Below are positions 24,942 through 36,116 of a stretch of DNA of 64,000 nucleotides, piece after piece. The translations under genes and the position numbers were made by a program. Position 1 is the stretch's first letter; every line of letters starts with the position of its first letter. The notes under the pieces are model-generated. The model was not told the DNA's origin. It worked only from the letters and a program-made list of their open reading frames with translations, and did not search any database. Source of the DNA: Gonocerus acuteangulatus (lineage: Eukaryota; Arthropoda; Insecta; Hemiptera; Coreidae); contig OX328126.1 in NCBI GenBank assembly GCA_946811695.1, forward strand, positions 85,817,536-85,881,535, in the 5' to 3' direction.

Positions 24942-27900
24942 TATTTTTCAAGCTACTTCGCTGGGAATTAAATGTGTTGTTTGTTCGGCATCTGTTTCCA
25001 GCGGTCTTGCTCCTCCTGTCATCGCAATATTTCGCCGGATTCCTCTCCGGCTTCTTCAGGCAATCATTCATCCTTGCTGGTTGGTAAGGGAATGAGCTCG
25101 TCTTTTTTTTTTTTTTTTTTCCTAAACCCCACTTTAGAGAAAAAGATAAATAAAAAGCATGCAAGGAAGGGCATGATGAAAACGAAAGTGAAAGAAAAAC
25201 GTGCAGAAACGCAAAGAAAACTAAGGACCTCGAACGCCACAGGCGTGCGTAAGGGCCACAGGTAGAGGGAGGATGAGGGAGGAGGTGTCCTTATTCTGCA
25301 AAATGCACTTGAAGGCGGTAAGTAAAGGAGAGAAAAGGTATAGGATTCCCAAAAGGGAGGTATGTGTAATGTGCTGTGTGGGGCACAGCGATAGAGGAGG
25401 AGGTAAAACGAAAGATAGTCGGAGAGTAGAAGAAAGAAGAAAGGGGAAGAAGGTCAGTTATACTGTCTTACGTGTCAAGTGTCAGTGTAGCTTGTTTTTG
25501 TTGGATTGTTCCTAGTGTATTCTAAAATGTGTTATGTTCTAGTACGTCTACTAGTCGTCGTGTGAACTCAGTTGGTCCTTGCCAGCGTCCTGGTCGTCCA
25601 GGTGGTGTGATGTCGTTAAAAAGTGGATTGTCATGGTACTTGAGTCCGTCAAAGAATTTGATGTGACGTCGTTTTATGAATTCTGAAACTGTGGGGAGTT
25701 CTAAGAAAGTGTGTAAGTCTGGGGCTTTCAGTTTATTGTGTGAGGTGCTCCGTGTGATTGTTTTGAGTATTCGGTTCTGAAAAGATTGTAGTGTTCTGAG
25801 TATGGTGGGGTTCAGAAACCGAAAGAGTGGTGTGCCGTATAGTAGTGCCGGTCGTAGGACTCCTTTGTATATGAGTAGCTTCAGTCTGAGTGAGAGGTTT
25901 GGTGAATTGAGTAAATATCCAAGAGAGCGGGCTTTCGTCCTGACAAGCTTTAGCTTCTTGGTAAAGTGTGTGTGAAAACTGAGGTGTGTACCTAAGTGTA
26001 TCCCCAAGTAATTGATATGTCTTTTTTACTTGTTTCTTTTGTTTCTAACCGTGAAATACTTGGGGCGTGCTCGTGTTGAATTGCCATGAAAGGCGAAGAG
26101 TAGTGCGTCTGTCTTGGTCGGGTTAACTGTGATGTGTATTCGTCGCAGTTCGTCTACTACGTCTGCGCAAACCTCTTCAGCTTGTTTTAATGCCTTTGAA
26201 TGTGACATGGATGTGCTGTATATCGCGATATCGTCGGCATATGCGGCTATTTTTGTGTCTGGGTACTGTTCACCGACGATTTCTGATGTGTAGATGGAAA
26301 AGAGTGTGGGTGCGAGTACTGACCCCTGTGGTACACCGCAGGGGATTGGGTGTGTGCTGGAGAGGCTTGCCCCTACCCTAACCGTCATAGTACGTCCGTA
26401 TAGGAAAGAGTGTATTGTGTTATAGAGTTGTTCTGGACATCCGTACGTTCTGAGTTGCTGCATAAGTATATTATGTGAAACTGAGTCAAAAGCTTTCGTA
26501 CAGACAATCGATATGAGTGCTGTAGTCCGGTTCATGAGCATGTTGTTTGTGATATGTGATTGGAGCCTTACTAGCTGGTGTTCTGAACTGTGTGCAGGGC
26601 GGAAGCCGAACTGCTCAGCAGGGATAATATCCTCCTCTGCGCAAAAGTCTTTAAGATATCTCAGTATTATCTTTTCATATACTTTTGATAAATGAGGCAG
26701 TAGGCTAATTGGTCTGTAGTGTTCAGGTGTGTCGCCCTTTTTGTTGGGTTTGAGTAGTGGTGTGATTATAGCGTGTCTCCAGTGTTCGGGGAAGTGTCTG
26801 AGGCGGAGGCATGTGTTATATATGTGTACGAGATAGTGTAGTCCTTTTCTCGGTAACTGTTTGAGTAGTATGTACTGAAGTCTGTCATGTCCTGGGGATT
26901 TATTCCCTCGTGTCTGTCTGAGTATGGCTGCCAGTTGTTTTGGTGAGACGTACATGTAATTGTCTTGTAGTGTAAGTCTGTATTCAGGTGTACGGTCTTT
27001 GTTGCGAGTCTGAGCGTCATGTGAGTAGTAGGTAGCGAGTATGTCCGCCTGGTCTTTTTCGTCTAGTAGAGTATCTTGTCTGTGTATTTTTACTGTGTTA
27101 GTCTTATGCGTGCGTGTTCGTATGAGCCTCCAGAATTGCCTAAAGTCACCATGTGTCTGCCTGAGTTTCTCATGCCACATGGACGTCTTCCATTGTGACA
27201 TGAGAGTGCGTATTTGTGTAGTGAGTGAGTTTAGTGCAGTTTTATAATGCCTGTCTCGTGTTCTGTACCAGATGTTTTTGATGTTATTTCGTTGTTTGAT
27301 GAGTGTGAGAATGTGTTGTGGTGGTTTCCTAAGATTTGGAGGTGCTGGCGCGAACTTAGGAATGCTCGAGTCGGCCGCGAAGGTGATTGTGTCTGTGAAC
27401 TGTTTAATGGCCTCATCGAGAATTTGTGTGTCGTGTATGGGTGTGATAGGGGGGGTGTGTTCGTGTATGAGGTGTTTGTATTTGTGCCAGTCTGCCTTAC
27501 TGTAGTGGTAGTTTGTGGCTGTGGGTGTGGGTATGTGCCCGTGTAGTTCGTATAAGACCGGCCTGTGGTCTGATGTAATAAAATCGAGTGCAGTGCACGC
27601 GGTTATTACGTGTGGTTGTCGCGTAACTAACAAGTCAATCGTTGAAGTCATGCTGGGATCTGCAAAGTGTCTGAATGTGTGTGTGCCTGGGTGTATGACT
27701 GTCAGGGGGTATTTAGTCAATTTAGTCCCTGCGGGGTTGTTTTTCGTATTATGCCAGGCAGTGTGTCTAGCGTTCAGGTCACCTATGAGTATGTGTCGTC
27801 TGTCTGTCGAAGTTTCTGAAAGGAGAAGTCCCAGTCGTGAAAGTCGTCCTCTCGGTCTCCGATAGAATGCGGTCAGTTTGTACGTCTTGTTCAGTTTTAC

Positions 27901-30900
27901 TATAATTGTCAGAACAAAATTGTATTCGTCTGGGTCTATGATTGGGTCTATCCGTTTATAGCGTGTACCGTGTCGAAGGCCGATGGCGACTCCACCGGCT
28001 AGTGTATTGTCCATGTCGTGCCGGAGAAGTGTATAGCCTTGAAAGTGTGCGTAACTACCTCTGGTCAGTCGTGTGTCGGTTAGTATGAATACAGTGGGCT
28101 GTATTTGTCGTAGAAGTAAGTCCACGTCTTGTAGTTTTGGAGTTAGTCCGTTCGTGTTTAAATTGAGTATGGTGTGTCTGGTCATTTTGTTATCAGTTGA
28201 GTCATAAGTTCTACTAATGTTCGTATCATTGACATCATGTCGGTCATGGTGTTTGTCAGTCGTTCGACCCATGCGGGTGTACTGTCACTGGTATGTTGTT
28301 GTGGTGCGATGGGTGTTGGTATTTGGTAGATAGGTGGTGTAGGTGGGGTGGGAAGTAGAGCTAGTCTGGTGTTTTGTGTGCGTTGGGGAAGTGGTTGTGT
28401 CGGTGGTGGTGGTGGAGGGGGAAGCTGTGTAGTGTGGCCAGTGAAGGCATTAGAGTAGCTGAATGTTGGGTCAACTGTTCTATATGTTCGTGTGGGTGTG
28501 CTGTTTGCCGGGGGGGCTACTGTTGTTTGTCGGGCTTTTCGGCTCTTCTCGAGGAGGTTGAGCCGGGTTGGGCATTGCCTGTAAGAGGCGGGGTGCTCTT
28601 CCTGACAGTTAGGACATTTTAGTGAATTGTTTGCTCGATCGCAGTCTTTTGACGCGTGTGATTTGCCGCAACGGACACAACGTTCGCGCAAGTTACAGTT
28701 TTTCTGGTGTGGCCGAAGCGCTGGCACCGGAAACACTGGGAGATGCTGTTTTCTCCCCTATAGGGTTTGATGTATACAATTATTTGATCGAGCGATTTGA
28801 TCGATTTTAGGTGTGAGGGGTTAAATTTGTGATCGAACGTGAGTATGATGGGTGGGATGGGCACCCTAGTTCCGTCGGTCTGGGTCTTGCTCATACGCTT
28901 CACTGACACGAGATGTTCAGTGTTGAGCTGCTGTTTTACGCTCTCTAGCGGGTGGTCGATGTCCAGCCCGAGGAGCACGAAGTTTTGGTTCTTTGGGGAG
29001 CCCTTGGGAGTAAATGAGTAGAATTGTGTCTTGTTTGTGGTCAGTTTGTTTTTTATGGTTTCGAAGGTGGTGAGGTCCTGGGCAAAAATTTTGTTCCCGT
29101 CTTTACATCTCTGTACAGTGTATTTGGCGATTCCGGCATTGTTTAGTGTACGTACGAGGCTGTTAACCTCGGTGTAGTGTGGTGGTAGTATGATAGGTGG
29201 TGGCCTGATTTTGTTGAGGGGCTCGAATCTGTTCTGTGTGGTGGTCGGGGCTGGGGAAGTTTTAGCGGGAGGATTTTTGGGCGCCACCTTTCGGTGCTTC
29301 CTGCCCTTGCTTGGTTTAACCAGCGTGAAGATTTCACTATCAGTTAGGGGTTCGCTCTCTGAGGAGCTACTTGTGTCAATGGGCCGGAGGGAGGCCAGGG
29401 AAGTCTGTGGTATTTTCGAGATCGGCGCCCTGCTCCATAGGAGACTCAGGGCCCAGAATGCTGAAGAGACGTTCCATCTCTTCTGTGGTGAAAGTTCTGG
29501 TCGAAAGGGCCTTTGTGAGGGTCTCTTGGGAGAGATGTGTGCTAGTAGTGGGCGGTGGTGTGAGTGTACGTGTCTGGTGGAGGGGAGTGTGTTCATGTGA
29601 AAACATGGTGGGGGGTGGGCGTGGCGTAAAGAGGGGGTAAAAGAGAGAGGGGAGAGACAGAGTGGGGGTACCCTGGTGGAGGGGGCCGCCTGCAGTCGTA
29701 CCTGTACCGACCGACAGACGGGTGGGCAAAGCCCCGGAAAGCAGAACCCCTTAGCAATTCCCTTGTGGGTCCGGACCCAACGGCTTGCTTAGAGATCCTG
29801 TATGTGCCCCTTACTCTCTTCTTCTGCAACTGCTGCTGGTCCTGGCTGCTACACCAGGCGCTTCTGCTCTTACGAGCTTACTGACCGAGCGGGTGCTCGG
29901 GGCCTAGCTTCTTGAGTAGCTGGTCCTACTGTAGATCACTGGAGAGCTGCCGGCGAATGCACAAGAGCTGTGATGAGGTAGAAGAGTTCCAAGTAAGCAG
30001 ACGATGTGTTCTGAACAGGAGTTCATGAAGGAATGATGAGCTCGTCTTTTTTTTTTTTTTTTTTTTTCCTAAACCCCACTTTAGAGAGAAAGAGAAATAA
30101 AAAGCATGCAAGGAAGGGCATGATGAAAACGAAAGTGAAAGAAAACGTGCAGGAATGCAAAGAAAAACTAAGGACCTCGAACGACACAGGCGGGCGTAAG
30201 GGCCACAGGTAGAGGGAGGATGAGGGAGGAGGTGTCCTTATTCTGCATTAATGCACTTGAAGGCGGTAAGTAAAGGAGAAAAAGGTGTAGGATTCCCAAG
30301 GGGAGGTATGTGTAATGTGCTGTGTGGGGCACAGCGATAGAGGAGGAGGTAAAACGAAAGATAGTCGGAGAGTAGAAGAAAGAAGAAAGGGGAAGAAGGT
30401 CAGTTATACTGTCTTACGTGTCAAGTGTCAGTGTAGCTTGTGTTTGTTGGATTGTTCCTATCGTGTTCTAAAATGTGTTGTGTTCTAGTACGTCTACTAG
30501 TCGTCGTGTGAACTCTGTTGGTCCTTGCCAGCGTCCTGGTCGTCCAGGTGGTGTGATGTCGTTAAAGAGTGGATTGTCATGGTACTTAAGTCCGTCAAAG
30601 AATTTGATGTGACGTCGTTTTATGAATTCTGAAACTGTAGGGAGTTCTAAAAGTTTGTGTAAGTCGGGGGCTTTGAGTTTATTGTGTGAGGTGCTCCGTG
30701 TGACTGTTTTGAGTATTCGGTTCTGAAAAGATTGTAGTGTTCTGAGTATGGTGGGGTTCAGAAACCGAAAGAGTGGTGTGCCGTATAGTAGTGCCGGTCG
30801 TAGGACTCCTTTGTAAATGAGTAGCTTCAGTCTGAGTGAGAGGTTTGGTGAATTGAGTAAATATCCAAGAGAGCGGGCTTTCGTCCTGACAAGCTTTAGC

Positions 30901-33900
30901 TTCTTGGTAAAGTGTGTGTGAAAACTGAGGTGTGTTCCTAAGTGTATCCCCAAGTAATTGATGTGTCTTTTTAACTTGTTTCTTTTGTTTCTAACCGTGA
31001 AATACTTGGGGCGTGCTCGTGTTGAATTGCCATGAAAGGCGAAGAGTAGTGCGTCTGTCTTGGTCGGGTTTACTGTGATGTGTATTCGTCGCAGTTCGTC
31101 TACTACGTCTGCGCAAACCTCTTCAGCTTGTTTTAATGCCTTTGAATGTGACATGGATGTGCTGTATATCGCGATATCGTCGGCGTATGCGGCTATTTTT
31201 GTGTTTGGGTACTGTTCACCGACGATTTCTGATGTGTAAATGGAAAAGAGTGTTGGTGCGAGTACTGACCCCTGTGGTACACCGCAGGGGATTGGGTGTG
31301 TGCTGGAGAGGCTTGCCCCTACCCTAACCGTCATAGTACGTCCGTATAGGAAGGAGTGTATTGTGTTATAGAGTTGTTCTGGACATTCGTAAGTTCTGAG
31401 TTGCTGCATGAGTATATTATGTGAAACAGAGTCAAAAGCTTTCGTACAGTCAATCGATATGAGTGCTGTAGTCCGGTTCATGAGCATGTTGTTTGTGATG
31501 TGTGATTGGAGCCTTACTAGCTGGTGTTCTGAACTGTGTGCAGGGCGGAAGCCGAACTGCTCAGCAGGGATTATATCCTCCTCTGCGCAAAAGTCTTTCA
31601 GATATCTCAGTATGATCTTTTCATACACTTTTGATAGATGAGGCAGTAGGCTTATGGGTCTGTAGTGTTCAGGTGTGTCGCCCTTTTTGTTAGGTTTGAG
31701 TAGTGGAGTGATGATGGCGTGTCTCCAGTGTTCGGGGAAGTGTCTGAGGCGGAGGCATGTGTTATATATGTGTACGAGATAGTGTAGTCCTTTTCTCGGT
31801 AGCTGTTTGAGTAATATGTACTGAAGTCTGTCATGTCCTGGGGATTTATTCCCTCGTGTCTGTCTGAGTATGGCTGTCAGTTGTTTTGGTGAGACGTACA
31901 TGTAATTGTCTTGTAGTGTAAGTCTGTATTCCGGTGTACGGTCTTTGTTGCGAGTCTGAGCGTCATGTGTGTAGTAGGTAGCGAGTATGTCCGCCTGGTC
32001 TTTTTCGTCTAGTAGAGTATCTTGTCTGTGTATTTTTACTGTGTTAGTCTTATGCGTGCGTGTTCGTATGAGCCTCCAGAATTGCCTATAGTCACCATGT
32101 GTCTGTCTGAGTTTCTCATGCCACATGGACGTCTTCCATTGTGACATGAGAGTGCGTATTTGTGTAGTGAGTGAATTTAGTGCAGTTTTATAGTGTCTGT
32201 CTCGTGTTCTGTACCAAATGTTTTTGATATTGTTTCGTTGTTTGATGAGTGTGAGAATGTGTTGTGGTGGTTTCCTAAGATTTGGAGGTGCTGGCGCGAA
32301 CTTAGGAATACTCGAGTCGGCCGCGAAGGTGATTGTGTCTGTGAATTGTTTAATGGCCTCGTCGAGAATTTGTGTGTCATGTATGGGTGTGATAGGGGGG
32401 GTGTGTTCGTGTATGAGGTGTTTGTATTTGTGCCAGTCTGCCTTACTGTAGTGGTAGTTTGTGGCTGTGGGTATGGGGATGTGCCCGTGTAGTTCGTATA
32501 AGACCGGCCTGTGGTCTGATGTAATAAAATCGAGTGCAGTGCACGCGGTTATTACGTGTGGTTGTCGCGTAACTAACAAGTCAATCGTTGAAGTCATGCT
32601 GGGATCTGCGAAATGTCTGAAAGTGTGTGTGCCTGGGTGTATGACTGTCAGGGGGTATTTAGTCAATTTAGTCCCTGCGGGGTTGTTTCTCGTATTATGC
32701 CAGGCAGTGTGTCTAGCGTTCAGGTCACCTATGAGTATGTGTCGTCTGTCTGTCGAAGTTTCCGAAAGGAGAAGTCCCAGTCGTGAAAGTCGTCCTCTCG
32801 GTCTCCGATAGTATGCGGTCAGTTTGTACGTCTTGTTCAGTTTTACTATAATTGTCAGAACAAAATTGTATTCGTCTGGGTCTATGATAGGGTCTATCCG
32901 TTGAAAGCGTGTACCGTGTCGAAGGCCGATGGCGACTCCACCGGCTAGTGTGTTGTCCATGTCGTGCCGGAGAAGTGTATAGCCTTGGAAGTGTGCGTAA
33001 CTACCTCTGGTCAGTCGTGTGTCGGTTAGTATGAATACAGTGGGCTGTATTTGTCGTAGAAGTAAGTCCACGTCTTGTAGTTTTGGAGTTAGTCCGTTCG
33101 TGTTTAAGTTAAGTATAGTGTGTCTGGTCATTTTGTTATCAGTTTTGTCATGAGTTCAACTAATGTAGGTATCATGGACATCATGTCGGTCATGGTGTTA
33201 GTCAGTCGTTCGACCCATGCGGGTGTACTGTCACTGGTGTGTTGTTGTGGTGCAATAGGTGTTGGTAATTGGTAGGTTGGTGGTGTAGGTGGGGTGGGCA
33301 ACAGAGCTGGTCTGGTGTTTTGTGTGCGTTGGGGAAGTGGTTGTGTTGGCGGTGGTGGTGGAGGGGGAAGTTGTGTGATGTGGCCAGTGAAGGCATTAGA
33401 GTAGCTGAAGGCTGGGTCTACTGTTCTGTATGTTCGTGCGTTAGCCGGGGGGGCTACTATTGTTTGTCGGGCTTTTCGGCTCTTCTCTAATAGGTCGAGC
33501 CGGGCTGGGCATTGCCTGTATGAGGCGGGGTGCTGCTCCTGACAGTTGGGGCACTGGAGTGTGTTGGTGATCCGGTCGCAGTCTTTCGATGCGTGTGCTT
33601 TGCCACAGCGAACACAACGTTCGCGTAAGTTGCAATTATTTCTGGTGTGGCCGAAGCGCTGACACCGGAAACACTGGGAGATTGAGTTGTCTCCCTTGTA
33701 GGGTTTGAAATACACTATTATTTGATCGATCGATTTGATCGATTTTAGGTGTGTTGGGTTGAATTTAGGGGTGAATGTGAGTAAGACAGGGGGGATGGGG
33801 GCTCTAGTACCGTCTGTCGTGGTTTTGCTCATACGTTTCACTGATACCAGTTGATCCGTTTGGAGCTCCTGCTTAATGTTCTCTAGCGGGTGGTCAACAT

Positions 33901-36072
33901 CCAGCCCGAAGAGCACGAATGATTGGTTTTTGGGGGAGCCCTTGGGTGTGTAAGAGTAAAATTGCGTCTTGTTGGTCGTAAGTTTGTTTTTGATTGTTTC
34001 GAAAGTCTTGAGGTCTTGGGCAAATATCTTATTTCCGCCTTTACATCTTTGTACAGTGTAGTTTTTAATGCCGGCTGTGTTCAATGTTCTGACGAGACTG
34101 TTTACGTCAGTGTAGTGTGGGGGCAGTACAATGGGTGGTGGTTTTATGTTCCTGAGGGGTTCAAATTTGTTCTGAGTTTTAATAGGGGCGGGGGTGTTGT
34201 TTACAGTGGGTGTGTTGTTCCGGGCCACCTTCCGGTGTTTTTTGCCCTGTGGCTTGACCAGTGTAAAGATTTCACTGTCAGTGATATCTTCGCTATCTGA
34301 AGAGCTGCTGGTCTCAATAGGTCTCTTGGAGGCCGGGGGAAGGTTAGGAAAGTCTTTTGTATTTTCTAAGGCGATTCCCTGTTCCATAGGAGACTCGGGG
34401 GCCAGGATGTTGAAGAGACGATCCATCTCTTCGCTTGTGAATGTGCGTGTGGCGAGGGCTTCTAGAGTGTCCTTTTGGATGTGTGTGCTTGTAGAGGGTG
34501 GTGGTGTGTCAGAGCGTGTTTGGTGGGTTGTGTGAGGGTGCTCATGTGAAAACATGGTGGGGGGTGGGCGTGGCGAGAAGAGGGGGTAAAAGAGAGAGGG
34601 GAGAGTCAGAGTGGGGGTAGTAAGAGTGGGGGTACCCTGGTGGTGGGGGCCGCCTGCGGTCGTACCTGAACCGACCGTCAGACGGGTGGGCAAAGCCCCG
34701 GAAAGCAGAACCCCTTAGCAATTCCCTTGTGGGTCCGGACCCAACGGCTTGCTTAGAGATCCTGGATGTGCCCCTTACTCTCTTCTTCTGCAACTGCTGC
34801 TGGTCCTGGCTGCTACACCAGGCGCTTCCGCTCTTACGAGCTTACTGACCGAGCGGGTGCTCGGGGCCTAGCTTCTTGAGTAGCTGGTCCTGCTGGAGAT
34901 CACTGGAGAGCTGCCGGCGAATACACGAGAGCTGCGACGAGGTACAGGAGTTCCAAGCAAAACAGGAGATGTGTTCACTACCGTAGTTCATGAGGAAGTG
35001 TTCTGATGAGCTCGTCAGTGGTTTGGGCCCTTCTTATCCTTCTTGGTCGGAGACTATGCGAGCCAATGAACTGGGGAGGCTCTGGGCCAATCGGGTTCCG
35101 TCTGTCTCTGTTAACTTCCTCGGTCGTCCGTTCGGGGCGCTGGTGGTCCTGTATGAGTGGATTGTCTCCAGTCTTCTTCAGGATGGCCCGCCAGGTGTTG
35201 GAGAGGATGAGTCCTTCTTCTCTATTGAAGTTGGCTGGATTTTTGTGGATCTCAATCGCCTCTCTGATGAGTCTCCTGTTCAGCGTGTCTTCCTTAGCCA
35301 GGGTCTTGGCTTGATCAAACAGGACTTGTCTGGGGCACTCTTCTCCATGTGTTGCCACAGCAGAAGTTTTGGTGCGTCCCAGCCTGTAGTCTGCAGCGTG
35401 TTGCGCGATTCGAGTGGCTACCTTCTTCCCTGTCTGTCCTATGTACACTTTCACGCAGTCACATGGTAGAAGATATACACCCTGGCCTTGCAACCGCTGC
35501 TTGTCCTTGCTTTTGCTCAGCCAATCCCCGATTTTGTTCAGCGGCTTGTAGGCGACCTCCATATCCTGTTTCCTAAATAGTCTGCCTAGCTTCTCGCTGA
35601 CCCCGCTGACATACGGTAGGGTAATTCTGCTTCTAGTTTGTGTTTCCCTCCGGTTACTCTCATCACGGTGGCGATTTTCCACCATCCTTATCGTTCGGGC
35701 CAACTTCTTCCGGTCGTATCCATTCCCGGCTAAGTCGTCCGTCAGTTGACTGAGTTCTGCTCTTAGGAGTGATTCGTTACTGCACAGAGTTATAGCTCTG
35801 TGTGTCAGTGTCTTAACCACTCCCATTTTTTGTGCCGTGTGGTGGTGAGAATCGGCGTGGAGGTATCTTCCTGCGGCCGTGGGTTTTCTGTATACTGCGT
35901 GCTCCAGTTCACCGTTGGTTCCTTTCATGATCAGGAGGTCCAGGAAAGGCAATCTGCCATCCTTCTCTTCTTCGATGGTAAATCTGATGGCTGGGTGCAA
36001 ATTGTTCATGAGATGGAGGAATATAACACATATTATTCACTTTCCTCCATCTCATGAACAATTTGCACCCAA

Positions 36073-36116
<44 letters not shown>

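Larger units (their letters stand above)
25103..30035 (-). mobile_element. Jockey-type LINE copy 1 (full length, inactive)
   Basis: Runs from a T-run (complement of the poly(A) tail, 25103-25120) through a 3' untranslated region (25121-25521), ORF2, ORF1 and a 5' untranslated region to about 30035. Flanked by ATGAGCTCGTC at 25092-25102 and 30036-30046. It is near-identical to copy 2 along its length, but both ORFs are damaged. Confidence 0.92.
30047..35005 (-). mobile_element. Jockey-type LINE copy 2 (full length, ORFs intact)
   Basis: T-run at 30047-30067, 3' untranslated region to 30467, ORF2, ORF1, then 5' untranslated region to about 35005, ended by ATGAGCTCGTC (35006-35016). The same 11-mer at 30036-30046 and 25092-25102 shows that this copy and copy 1 used one target site. 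Length about 4.96 kb. Confidence 0.93.

Noticed and set aside
27247..27865. Plus-strand frames of 60-116 codons across both LINEs (also 28374-29640, 31136-34535, 34990-35576)
   Set aside because: Antisense shadows of the LINE and Penelope ORFs; they recur in both LINE copies only because the sense strand is conserved.
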